A stretch of DNA of 64,000 bases, taken from Nitrospina sp. (GTDB lineage Bacteria; Nitrospinota; Nitrospinia; Nitrospinales; VA-1). Location: positions 48,500 through 112,499 of the forward strand of contig JABHTG010000138.1 in assembly GCA_018697205.1 (NCBI GenBank). Direction: 5' to 3'. Shown piece by piece: positions 8,575 through 16,775 of the stretch (its first letter is position 1; each line of letters begins with the position of its first letter). The position numbers and the translations under genes are program-made. The notes under the pieces were generated by a model. The model was given only the letters and a program-made list of their open reading frames with translations, made no database searches and was not told where the DNA came from.

Positions 8575-9627
8575 TTATACTAATACAGGTGATGGCTGTT
8601 GTGACGCTAGTTGTCCACATGCCCCAAGGATATCTGTTGCTCGATTTTGCCTTATAAAGACAGTATGGTTTTTTGACATGAGATATTGCTGAAATGTGTG
8701 AGCTCGCTCTTTGCTAGGAGGTCGAAACTTAGATTCGGAGAATTTATTGAATAAAATTAAATTTACTTTGCAGGGAATGCCGTGCAGTAACCTAGATAAA
8801 CGTTTAGCATCTTCATCACTATCATTTATTCCTTTCAGTAGAACGTATTCGAATGTAAATCGTCGAGATGGCTTAAGCGGATATTCTCGCAAACAGTTTA
8901 TCAATTCTTCGATTGGGTATTTTTTATTTATAGGCATAATTTCCTCGCGCGTTTCATTATCTGTAGCATTCAGAGATATTGCAAGGTTCACATGTAGGTC
9001 TTCGTTTTTAAATTTTTGAATAAGTTCAACTTGTCCGGCTGTAGATAAAGTGATTTTACGAGAGGATAACCTTAAGGCCTCTGGCATAATCATAATCCTT
9101 ATAGAATCAATGGTAGCGTCATAATTATCTAGAGGCTCGCCCATCCCCATGAATACGATATTAGTTATCTGGTTTTGCTCTGATAGAGAGTTATTTACAG
9201 CTATGCATTGTCCGATAATTTCATCGCTTGAAAGATTTCGCTTCAGACCCATTGTTCCTGTCATACAAAAAGCGCATGCAAGGCGGCATCCAACCTGACT
9301 TGATATACATAAGGTTTTTCGCTTTTCTGCAGGCATCCAAACACTTTCAATTGTTAATCCATCTTTTAGCTCGAATAGATATTTAATTGAACCATCTTGC
9401 GATCTAGTTTTACTTAGTATTTGAGGTACAGAAATATAAAAATGTGCTTTTAATAGTATCCGTAACGATTTAGATAAATTAGACATATGGTCAAAATCAT
9501 AAAGCTTATAGTGGTATATCCATATAAATACTTGGTGCGCGCGATATGGTTTAATTCCGTGTTTGATTAAAAAATCTTGGAGATATGAATAGGGAAAGCC
9601 AATCAAATTATTTTGTTTCATTAACAT
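8575..9627 (-). CDS. rlmN: Dual-specificity RNA methyltransferase RlmN
   Basis: The radical-SAM cluster motif CAFCMTG occurs in GCRLACAFCMTGTMGLKRNL, with the family hallmarks GMGEPLDNYD and SLNATDNETR. The C-terminal Cys (ILGACGQL) is the one that in RlmN forms the protein-RNA intermediate. The length of 350 aa is normal. The enzyme methylates C2 of A2503 in 23S rRNA and A37 of some tRNAs. It starts a four-gene cluster with the glycosyltransferase and LAB_N genes, an arrangement of convenience rather than shared pathway. Confidence 0.97.
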   Translation of the reverse strand: MLMKQNNLIGFPYSYLQDFLIKHGIKPYRAHQVFIWIYHYKLYDFDHMSNLSKSLRILLKAHFYISVPQILSKTRSQDGSIKYLFELKDGLTIESVWMPAEKRKTLCISSQVGCRLACAFCMTGTMGLKRNLSSDEIIGQCIAVNNSLSEQNQITNIVFMGMGEPLDNYDATIDSIRIMIMPEALRLSSRKITLSTAGQVELIQKFKNEDLHVNLAISLNATDNETREEIMPINKKYPIEELINCLREYPLKPSRRFTFEYVLLKGINDSDEDAKRLSRLLHGIPCKVNLILFNKFSESKFRPPSKERAHTFQQYLMSKNHTVFIRQNRATDILGACGQLASQQPSPVLV

Positions 9628-9814
9628 AACTTAGAAGATTTTAAACATATTCAAAAAAGGGTGCGTTTTCGCTGTTTAAGTATTTCGGTGAGATCAATAC
9701 TGAAAGGGTCACCGACAGAAAAGAATTGAGTTTAATATAATTTATGTTTGATAAATAAGCTATATGTTTGCTTTGTTTATTTCTAAATTTTTAATTTCCA
9801 TTTCTGAGGTAGGC

Positions 9815-10603
9815 CTATATGGGGTAAAACTTTGCTAGGATGTAGGTTACAATCGTCAAGCTGATGAAAGAAATGAAAAGGGAACACCCAGCAAGTCCTA
9901 GGACTGGAGATGGGGTTTTTTGAAGGTTTCTATTTCTTAGCCACAGTAGTGTAATAATAATACAGACTAGAGATGCTGTGATCGCAGTCCAAGAAAGTGT
10001 AAGAACCTTTGGACTGAAAACTATATTATCATTTACATGATTTAGGATTGCGATAGCCCACCCTAATGCAGGTAAACTGATAAAATAGGAAGTTAGACAA
10101 TGATTATTTTCTTTTCCTTTATATTTAGAAACAAAACGAAGACCTAGAATAATAAGGGAGAACAAAAGAAAGGAAATTAGTAGAGTATTTGTTTTTTGTT
10201 TTGCTTTTTCGCTACGGATGAAGTTAAGCGCTCCAAGGACGTACTTAGAAGCTTCTACCTCATCTGCTTCGTAATATCCCCCCTGACTAGTATCGGAAAT
10301 AAAAACTCTTGCAGTGGATGATTCCGCAGGGAGAGATATCGCTCTATATTCGTTTTTACTAGCGGAGCGAATTTCAAGATAAACGATACCAGTGTGATAT
10401 TTTAGATTATAGTTTGCGAGCTGGGCCAATTTATTTGCATACTTACCGTGCTTGTCGTGATAGGTTTCCTGAGCTTTAATTAGATCGTAAAGTGCTTTGC
10501 GTGCCATCACATCGTAATTATTTTCAAAAATTGTAGTGCATGATGTAAGGCTAACCAAAAATATGAATAAAATTAGGTGCTTTTTTATTACGGGTAAACG
10601 CAT
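9815..10603 (-). CDS. Lipoprotein with pilin-like segment and C-terminal membrane helices
   Basis: A lipobox (SLTSC, Cys22) follows a hydrophobic N-terminus. Residues about 35-60 (KALYDLIKAQETYHDKHGKY) resemble the helix-to-strand region of type IV pilin/pseudopilin-like proteins. The second half has about four membrane helices (from residue 140 on), which is odd for an outer-membrane lipoprotein and suggests inner-membrane retention. No family name can be given. It is divergent from rdgB. The 187-base spacer to rlmN has a 7-bp hairpin (TCGGTGA/TCACCGA, 9685-9715) without a T-run. Confidence 0.6.
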   Translation of the reverse strand: MRLPVIKKHLILFIFLVSLTSCTTIFENNYDVMARKALYDLIKAQETYHDKHGKYANKLAQLANYNLKYHTGIVYLEIRSASKNEYRAISLPAESSTARVFISDTSQGGYYEADEVEASKYVLGALNFIRSEKAKQKTNTLLISFLLFSLIILGLRFVSKYKGKENNHCLTSYFISLPALGWAIAILNHVNDNIVFSPKVLTLSWTAITASLVCIIITLLWLRNRNLQKTPSPVLGLAGCSLFISFISLTIVTYILAKFYPI

Positions 10604-10708
10604 AACAGAATTTATTAGGTTCAGGTTGCAGCTTTATGTTTTTAGGTAATAGAATCCCGAATTTATATCATGCGTTTGCCATTCAGGCAAGCTTAGGGGG
10701 GACATAGA

Positions 10709-11257
10709 ATGTTGAAGAAATTAAAATTTGTTACCAGTAATGAAGATAAGGTTAGAGAAGCTTCAGATATTTTGGAGTGTTCTCTCGATCAGGTTTCTGG
10801 ATTAAATATACATGAAATACAGGATAGCGATATAAAAAAAATAGTCGCTCACAAAGCTCAGCAAGCCTTTGATGAGCTTAGGTGTCCCATTTTGGTAGAA
10901 GATTCAGGACTGATTTTTACCGCATGGAATGGACTTCCCGGAGCGCTGGTAAAGTGGTTTGAAATTAGTGTTGGTTGTCAGGGTTTATTGAAAATGCTAG
11001 AAGGGTTTGAAAATCGAGAGGCCTTTGCAGTCTGCGTGGTAGCTATTTTTGATGGGCAGAAAATGCTTATAGCTGAGGGTGAAAAAAAAGGAACAATTTC
11101 GCATAGTACTCGTGGTAAAAATGGTTTTGGATGGGATGTTATATTTATCCCGGAACATCACAAAAAAACTTACGCTGAAATGAACTTCAAAGAAAAAAAT
11201 GCCATTTCGCACCGACGGATGGCATTTGAAAAGTTGAATACAAAAATTAATATATAG
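10709..11257 (+). CDS. rdgB: Inosine/xanthosine triphosphate pyrophosphatase (HAM1 family)
   Basis: The start VTSNEDKVREASDIL is the nucleotide-binding TSNxxK motif. VEDSGLIF, NGLPGAL, GFGWDVIFIPE and SHRRMAFEKL are the remaining family blocks in order. The family hydrolyses ITP, dITP and XTP to monophosphate plus pyrophosphate, keeping deaminated purines out of DNA and RNA. A strong ribosome site GGGGGG precedes the ATG. An inverted repeat TTGCC-ATTCA-GGCAA (10676-10690) lies in the short divergent promoter region. The length of 182 aa is slightly short but complete. Confidence 0.93.
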   Translation: MLKKLKFVTSNEDKVREASDILECSLDQVSGLNIHEIQDSDIKKIVAHKAQQAFDELRCPILVEDSGLIFTAWNGLPGALVKWFEISVGCQGLLKMLEGFENREAFAVCVVAIFDGQKMLIAEGEKKGTISHSTRGKNGFGWDVIFIPEHHKKTYAEMNFKEKNAISHRRMAFEKLNTKINI

Positions 11258-11401
11258 GATTTTATCTAAGCGAGATTTAAGTATTTAGGTGTTGTTACTC
11301 TTTGCCTAACTTTATCTTTCTGGAACTATTGGTTTAATTGTCGTATAGTTGGTTTTTTATAGAACTCTCATGTTTGATTATTCTTAAAGAGGCTAAAATT
11401 A

Positions 11402-11761
11402 ATGAAAGAAAAGGCTTATGTAGTTAAGATTGCTTCATTAACGTTTGCTATTGCTATTATCTTTGCAGGAACTATTGGTTGTGGTAAACCAGGAAGTGTT
11501 CTTAATTGGTATCCGAAGGCTGAAAAAATGGACGGTAAAATGACCTCTGCGTTAGAGCATGAAATTGTTGTCGATAAATTTGATCTTAATGATACAGTCG
11601 TTATAAAGGGTGATGACAAAAATTTGAGCCGTCGCTGGTGGGTTGAGGTTGATTGTGATTATTGGGCTGGTTGTTTTATGCGATGCGAAGGCTCGAAACA
11701 ACAATGCCTCAAGATAGCTGAGGATTCTGACTTTACTGTGAATTCTATTGCTCCCTTTTAA
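11402..11761 (+). CDS. Small lipoprotein of unknown function
   Basis: The N-terminus is a lipoprotein signal with lipobox TIGC (Cys27). The mature part of about 93 residues has a DLNDTVVIKGDD segment and four clustered cysteines (VDCDYWAGCFMRCEG...QQC) that could form two disulfides in the periplasm. It is not a family I know. The stop is only 23 bases before the start of the sigma-54 response regulator, so the two are probably co-transcribed. That makes an envelope-signalling role possible, which is an inference from position. Confidence 0.65.
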   Translation: MKEKAYVVKIASLTFAIAIIFAGTIGCGKPGSVLNWYPKAEKMDGKMTSALEHEIVVDKFDLNDTVVIKGDDKNLSRRWWVEVDCDYWAGCFMRCEGSKQQCLKIAEDSDFTVNSIAPF

Positions 11762-11784
11762 TGGAATAAGTGTTTACTTGATTC

Positions 11785-13173
11785 ATGGCACTAATTTTTA
11801 CTGTTGATGATGATGCTAATATTAGAGGCTTGATTAAGGCTTTGTTAGAAGACCGTGGCCATGAAGTTGTGGCTTTGGAGAATGGAAAACAGTGCCTTGA
11901 TCGACTCGATGAGAATCCTTCCGTAGTTTTTCTTGATGTTGCCATGCCTATGATGGATGGCATGGAAATATTAAAATCTATAAAGAATTTAAAAAATGAC
12001 TTGCCAGTTATAATGGTAACGGCTTTTGATGTTACAGACTCTGCCGTTAAGGCCATGAAGCTTGGGGCATTCGATTATATTGTTAAGCCTTTTGATGAAC
12101 TTCGTCTTTTTTCTGTTTTGGATAAGGCTATAGAACAAACTACTTTGGTCGGGCAGGTACGCTATCTTCAAGGTGAGTTAAGTAAAGTGCAGGGTGTTAG
12201 GAATATTGTAGGCAAAAGTTTGGCTTTGACAGATACCTTAAGCAAAATTAAAAAGGTTGGTAGTAGTAATGCGGGAGTTCTACTTCTTGGTGAGAGTGGT
12301 ACCGGAAAAGAATTAATGGCACGAGCCATTCATGAGAATAGTCGTTTTTCTAAGGGGCTATTTGTTGATATCAATTGTGGAGCGATTCCTGAGAACTTAC
12401 AGGAAAGTGAGCTCTTCGGACATAACAAAGGTTCTTTTACGGGAGCAACTGAGTCTCGTAAGGGAAGGTTGGAACTAGCGGATGAAGGGACTCTTTTTCT
12501 TGATGAAGTTGCAGAGATGTCTTTGAATACTCAAGTCAAATTCCTGCGTTATCTCCAAGAAAAAAGCTTTGAGCGAGTAGGAGCTGTGAAAAAAATATTC
12601 ACTAACACACGAGTAATAGCTGCTACTAATAAAGACCTTCTAGAAAAAGTTAATGACGGATCTTTTCGTGAAGATTTATATTATCGACTGGCGGTTTTCC
12701 CAATTAAAGTTCCACCTTTGAGGGAACGCAAGGAGGATATACCAAGTCTTGCGGCTCATTTTGTAGATAATTTTAAAAAAGAATTTGGAAAAAAGACTTT
12801 TTCGATTACCCCTGAGGCAATGAATATACTTATGAATTATTTTTGGCCTGGAAATGTACGCGAGTTACAAAATGTTATTTATCAAGTAATGATAATGGCA
12901 GAGTCGGGTAGTATTGATATCGATACCTTGCCGGAAAACCTGAGAAGCGTAAATTCTAAAAAAAACCATATTGCTACTACGCCTCAATATGGCTCCAGTC
13001 TAGCAGGTTCTATCGACCCTTTTGAGGATTCAATAAGGCAAGTTCTACAAAGAGCTTTAGAACTTACTAATGGAGATATCCCAGAGACTGCAAAACAATT
13101 AAAATTAAGTCGGTCTAGTTTTTATAGAATGGTACAAAAATATGACCTTACAAAACCTGCCCCTAAGAATTAA
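11785..13173 (+). CDS. NtrC-family sigma-54-dependent response regulator
   Basis: Three domains are in order. The receiver (residues 1-118) has phospho-acceptor D51 (VVFLDVAMP) and K101. The AAA+ ATPase (about 140-375) has Walker A GESGTGKE (169-176), the sigma-54 contact loop GSFTGA (216-221, where the usual second residue A is S) and Walker B LFLDE. A Fis-type helix-turn-helix follows at about 420-455 (PETAKQLKLSRSSFYRMVQ). It activates sigma-54 polymerase at -24/-12 promoters. Such a promoter with an upstream palindrome lies 180 bases downstream, in front of the 13437 gene, and a histidine kinase follows on the other strand. Confidence 0.93.
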   Translation: MALIFTVDDDANIRGLIKALLEDRGHEVVALENGKQCLDRLDENPSVVFLDVAMPMMDGMEILKSIKNLKNDLPVIMVTAFDVTDSAVKAMKLGAFDYIVKPFDELRLFSVLDKAIEQTTLVGQVRYLQGELSKVQGVRNIVGKSLALTDTLSKIKKVGSSNAGVLLLGESGTGKELMARAIHENSRFSKGLFVDINCGAIPENLQESELFGHNKGSFTGATESRKGRLELADEGTLFLDEVAEMSLNTQVKFLRYLQEKSFERVGAVKKIFTNTRVIAATNKDLLEKVNDGSFREDLYYRLAVFPIKVPPLRERKEDIPSLAAHFVDNFKKEFGKKTFSITPEAMNILMNYFWPGNVRELQNVIYQVMIMAESGSIDIDTLPENLRSVNSKKNHIATTPQYGSSLAGSIDPFEDSIRQVLQRALELTNGDIPETAKQLKLSRSSFYRMVQKYDLTKPAPKN

Positions 13174-13239
13174 TTCATAGAAATTTACTTAATCCTAAAT
13201 TATTTTAAATAAAATTTGTACTTAATTTGTTCTTAGAAT

Positions 13240-13265
13240 CCCTAAAATGGAATTCCATTTATGGG
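13240..13265. promoter_or_regulatory. Candidate enhancer (activator) site, 26-bp palindrome
   Basis: AAATGGAATTCCATTT is a perfect 16-bp palindrome, extended by CCC on the left and GGG on the right with two mismatched pairs between. Its centre is about 98 bases upstream of the -24 element at 13351, the spacing normal for NtrC-type enhancer sites. The activator gene ends 67 bases to the left. Confidence 0.6.
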
Positions 13266-13349
13266 ATACTTTACTTTCCTTATACACAATAACTAGAAAT
13301 TTATTTAATAATTAGGCTCTTAGTGAATACTGAGTTGAGGGGCTCTTTT

Positions 13350-13365
13350 CGGCACAGGTATTGCT
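13350..13365 (+). promoter_or_regulatory. Sigma-54 promoter of the 13437 gene
   Basis: CGGCACAGGTATTGCT matches the -24/-12 consensus TGGCACR-N4-TTGCW in all but the first position. GG (13351-13352) and GC (13363-13364) are separated by exactly 10 bases. Transcription would start near 13376, about 60 bases before the ATG at 13437. Confidence 0.75.
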
Positions 13366-13436
13366 TAGTTATTGTAGAAACATGATCATCTATAACATCT
13401 AAAGATGCTGGCTGACTATAAGATTGGAGTGAGTAA

Positions 13437-13658
13437 ATGGATTATGTTGTTCGAACATTAGATACCGACGGAAAACTAAAAAAGGAGCGCCTCATGTTTT
13501 ATTCAGTTCGTATTTTAGACAAGGATGGAATTCTTAAAAAGGTGGTAAAAGAAAAATTACTTAGTGAAAAGTATTGGGAGTCGTTTTTAAGTAAACCGGG
13601 TAGCATAAAGGCTAAAAAAAGTAATATTAATTTTAGGTCAAACGCGACAAAGGGATAA
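13437..13658 (+). CDS. Small protein with duplicated YxVRxLDxDGxLKK motif
   Basis: The 73-aa protein starts with two copies of a motif, DYVVRTLDTDGKLKKERL and FYSVRILDKDGILKK, followed by a basic tail. There is no signal peptide or membrane helix. GGAGTGAG precedes the first ATG. A second in-frame ATG at 13494 (residue 20, the beginning of copy two) has its own AAAGGAG 6 bases upstream, so a 54-aa shorter product is likely too. The gene lies behind a sigma-54 promoter between an NtrC-type regulator and a histidine kinase. No family is recognised. The LDxDGxL stretches recall acidic turn motifs, but too little is present to claim metal binding. Confidence 0.65.
   Translation: MDYVVRTLDTDGKLKKERLMFYSVRILDKDGILKKVVKEKLLSEKYWESFLSKPGSIKAKKSNINFRSNATKG
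13481..13496 (+). promoter_or_regulatory. Internal ribosome binding site and second start
   Basis: AAAGGAG (13481-13487) followed by six bases and an in-frame ATG (13494) sits inside the 13437 gene, exactly at the boundary of its duplicated motif. It is stronger than the site of the first start, so both forms may be made. Confidence 0.55.
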
Positions 13659-13724
13659 TGTAAGGTTCATATTTTTGAAATCACATCGTCTTTAAGTTTT
13701 TTTTCTTAAATTATCTATCCCTCC

Positions 13725-13779
13725 TGCACCAAATGTCTGAGTTGAAAGATTTACTTTCTTTCGGCTCGGACCCGGTGCA
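13725..13779. terminator. Long imperfect hairpin between convergent genes
   Basis: TGCACC (13725-13730) pairs with GGTGCA (13774-13779). After a small internal loop, GTCTGAGTTGAAAG pairs with CTTTCGGCTCGGAC (13735-13748 with 13758-13771), closing a 9-base loop. The total is about 20 pairs including three G-U. It lies between the stops of the 13437 gene and the histidine kinase gene, where a bidirectional terminator is expected, but no clean T-run follows on either strand. A small RNA is an alternative. Confidence 0.5.
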
Positions 13780-13795
13780 AAAAATTTTATTATTA

Positions 13796-15574
13796 TTATG
13801 ATTGAAGAGTTAGCGGCGTTACCGGTAGTTCAAAACAAAAACTTGCTCCTTGACTTTTAGATGGCCTGAAAGTCAGTGTTCCGTTGTGAAGTTCGATCAT
13901 TTTTTTTGCAATTGCTAATCCTAGGCCAGTTCCTTTTTTGTTTTCAGTTGACCCAGAGTCTAACTTTTTAAACGGTTTAAATAAATCATCTAGATCTTCA
14001 CTCCTTATACTGGAACCTTGGTCTGTTATGGTAACCCGCAAATGTTCTGAGACTGATTCCACAATTATTTGAATTGTTCCGCCTATGGGAGAGAACTTTA
14101 TTGCGTTAGTCAATAAATTATCTATGACTTGTCCTATTCTAGGGGTGTCAAATAAAATTAATTTCAGATTTTGGTATTTTATATCAAAGTTTATATTTTT
14201 TTCCATTGCTAGGTGGGTGTAAATTTTAATTCGTTCTTCCATTAGTATATGAAGGTTGCCTGGTTTTAAATTTAATACAAGCTGCCCACTTTCTATAGCA
14301 GAAAAACTTAGCAAGTCATTCAGTAGTTCTAATATGCTACCGCTAGTTGAATTGATTATTTTAAGAAAATCAGTGCGCGTATCTTCGTTTAATAGGCTAC
14401 CTTTTTTTAAAAGAAACCCAGAGTACCCTTGAATTGAGGTTAGGGGATTGCGTAAATCATGAGAAGCAATACCCAATAGTTCATTTTTTAATTTTATTAA
14501 ATCGTGTAATGATAGATTTTTTTCTTCTAGTTCATTTTTTAATTTTTTGAGTTCATTAGTTCTTAAATAGACTTCATTTTCAATGCGTCTAGCCCGTGAA
14601 GAAAGTATTTGAAAAATTATTGCTATAAATATAATAAGAATTAAGACGGCTGCTGAAAGCCAGTTATGGAGACTATTAGGACCCTGTTGAAACTTTAAAT
14701 CCCCTTGCCAAACTAAAGTCCACCTAATCTGTGAGAACTGTAATGCCATTTCTTTTTTTATTTGTGTGTTTTCCTTGAGATGCCCATACAGTTCTTTTTT
14801 GTGATCTTCATCAAATATGGTTAAGAACATTCCTGATGCTATATAGGGACTAAAGACCTTATTGATCAGATCATTTAAATTATATATTCCTAGAGCAACG
14901 CCTGAAAATAATATTTTTTTTTCTTCAATCGTTTTAGGGATGTTTTCGCCTTTATAAAAAGGAGAAAAAAATAACATATCCATTGTTTTTGAATCTCTGC
15001 CAAGGAAGTCTATAGTGATTGCAGCGACGGTTTTTCCTGAATCTCTAGCCTGATTCATAAGGTTTAATAGAGTTGGTTGAGTACTAATATCAAATCCTAT
15101 GAACGACTTATTGTCAGAATATGGTTGTGAATAGTAAATTGGGAAGTATTCATTTTTTGGTGGAGCCGAGATTATTTTTGAGCTTTTATTTAATGTTGTA
15201 AACTCAAAATCAACGAAGCCATCTTGTTGAGCTATTATCTCTAGTGCAGATCTTTGGTTGTGGGGTACACGCGGAATCCATTGGAGTGATTTTATAAAAT
15301 CGTTTTTTTCTAAAAGCGAAGAGGTGTAAGCTTTGAATCCAGACCGAGTAACACTTTTTGAAGCTTTAAATAGAGAGGCAATCCCCGTTAATTCTCTTCC
15401 TATAGCCTCAAGTTGTTCTTCAAGAATTCGAGTATTTTTGTTTCCTTCTTGTTCAAATTGTTGGGTCCAATCATATTCATTTTTTTTTTTAACATTGTTG
15501 AGAGTTACAAATGTTAGTGCAATAGCAAGAAATATCAAACACCAAGTTGTATATGTGAGTCTCTTTAAAATCAC
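13796..15574 (-). CDS. Membrane histidine kinase with CHASE sensor domain
   Basis: A first membrane helix (about 12-28) and a second (about 306-325) bracket a periplasmic CHASE domain, recognised by SLQWIPRVPHNQRSALE and the FIGFDIS region. A coiled linker leads to the HisKA domain with phospho-acceptor H372 (SHDLRNPL), then the HATPase domain with N-box NAIKFSP, DQGSS and GTGLGLAI. There is no receiver domain, so it needs a separate response regulator, and the NtrC-type protein at 11785 is the nearest candidate. The start is a GTG at 15574 with no obvious ribosome site. CHASE domains bind small extracellular ligands. The ligand here is unknown. Confidence 0.93.
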   Translation of the reverse strand: MILKRLTYTTWCLIFLAIALTFVTLNNVKKKNEYDWTQQFEQEGNKNTRILEEQLEAIGRELTGIASLFKASKSVTRSGFKAYTSSLLEKNDFIKSLQWIPRVPHNQRSALEIIAQQDGFVDFEFTTLNKSSKIISAPPKNEYFPIYYSQPYSDNKSFIGFDISTQPTLLNLMNQARDSGKTVAAITIDFLGRDSKTMDMLFFSPFYKGENIPKTIEEKKILFSGVALGIYNLNDLINKVFSPYIASGMFLTIFDEDHKKELYGHLKENTQIKKEMALQFSQIRWTLVWQGDLKFQQGPNSLHNWLSAAVLILIIFIAIIFQILSSRARRIENEVYLRTNELKKLKNELEEKNLSLHDLIKLKNELLGIASHDLRNPLTSIQGYSGFLLKKGSLLNEDTRTDFLKIINSTSGSILELLNDLLSFSAIESGQLVLNLKPGNLHILMEERIKIYTHLAMEKNINFDIKYQNLKLILFDTPRIGQVIDNLLTNAIKFSPIGGTIQIIVESVSEHLRVTITDQGSSIRSEDLDDLFKPFKKLDSGSTENKKGTGLGLAIAKKMIELHNGTLTFRPSKSQGASFCFELPVTPLTLQS

Positions 15575-15701
15575 TTTGTCTAGTTTAATTGATTATTTTT
15601 GACTTGATTTACGTAGTACTGATTTTTTCTTATTCTTCGTAAACGTTCCTATTTTATTAAGATTGTTGAAGTTTTTTAATTTTAATAAACAGGAATTATT
15701 T

Positions 15702-16610
15702 TTATTCTATACGTATAAATGTTAGCTCATGTTTATTGTTGTATAAGTGGATAACTTGACCCCCGCTAAATTCTAAAAATTTTTTAGCAAAACTATAATT
15801 TTGATTACTTTGAAACTTTATTGTGCAAATAAAGTTTTTGCATTTTTTTGATTCAAACCATAAAGATATCCAATTAAATAATTTTTCTGGAAAACAAATA
15901 ACATCACTAAATAGCCAATCTACTTTATCGTAATCTGAAGGTTTTATGGAAAAAACGTCGCCTTTGAGGTACTCTACGTTTGGTAGTGAGATTATTTTAG
16001 TGTCTAGGGGGGAGCGGTCTATTGATAAAACTCGGGCCCCTAGTTTGTTTATTACCCAAGCCCACCCACCGGGGCTTCCCCCTGCATCAATACAAAATTC
16101 ACCAGGTTGTGGAAATTTTTCTATTCTAGTTAAAGACTCATACAGTTTTAGATAGGCGCGACTTGGAGGCTCATCCTTGTTCTCCTCAAAAAGCACTTTC
16201 CCATTTTTAAATAAACTAGAGCATTTAGAGGATGCTAAGATTTTATTTTCATTAAGAAGGGTCCATGAGCCTATTGGTGATGTGGGCAGAGAACAAGGAA
16301 AACGAAGCGGTTTTGCGGAAAGATGAGGTAGTTTTTCTTGAATCAATTTTGCGCGTCGATGAAATTGATACGAATATAGGCACCAGTTGCGTTGTATTGC
16401 CTTTAATTGTTTTGCTCCATCATTGATTGAGTCTATAGTTAAAATTCTTGGGTTTAACCAAGTATTTATTGACCATAAAGACTCTATGGGTAACGCAGAT
16501 GATAAGACAAGTTGTTCGTGGATGCTAGTAATCTTATCTAATTCTTCCTTTAATGGTTCCATATACTCTTCAGATCCTAAGTATGCAGAGCGTATTTCTT
16601 TAGAAACCAT
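15702..16610 (-). CDS. RlmM/FtsJ-like rRNA 2'-O-ribose methyltransferase
   Basis: The C-terminal half is an FtsJ-type Rossmann domain. The SAM site is CIDAGGSPGGWAWVINKLGARVLSIDRS. The catalytic tetrad K-D-K-E can be placed at RAYLKLYE, SDVICFPE, CTIKFQ and KHELTFIR. The N-terminal 130 residues are poorly conserved and would be the RNA-binding part, as in RlmM, which modifies C2498 of 23S rRNA. At 302 aa it is somewhat shorter than enterobacterial RlmM. The exact target nucleotide is inferred only. It stands alone between the histidine kinase and the uracil-DNA glycosylase gene. Confidence 0.85.
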   Translation of the reverse strand: MVSKEIRSAYLGSEEYMEPLKEELDKITSIHEQLVLSSALPIESLWSINTWLNPRILTIDSINDGAKQLKAIQRNWCLYSYQFHRRAKLIQEKLPHLSAKPLRFPCSLPTSPIGSWTLLNENKILASSKCSSLFKNGKVLFEENKDEPPSRAYLKLYESLTRIEKFPQPGEFCIDAGGSPGGWAWVINKLGARVLSIDRSPLDTKIISLPNVEYLKGDVFSIKPSDYDKVDWLFSDVICFPEKLFNWISLWFESKKCKNFICTIKFQSNQNYSFAKKFLEFSGGQVIHLYNNKHELTFIRIE

Positions 16611-16775
16611 TTTATATTTTCTCCGTAACTTCTTTATGTTTTCCTCTTTAACTAACTAAAATCTTTTTAGTTAAAACTATTACCGAAAAAACTGTTTGTA
16701 ATGACTGGAGATATTTTTAGTTAATGGGTGGAAGGCATTAAGTTTATCCTACAATGTAATTTGATTCAGTTAGTT

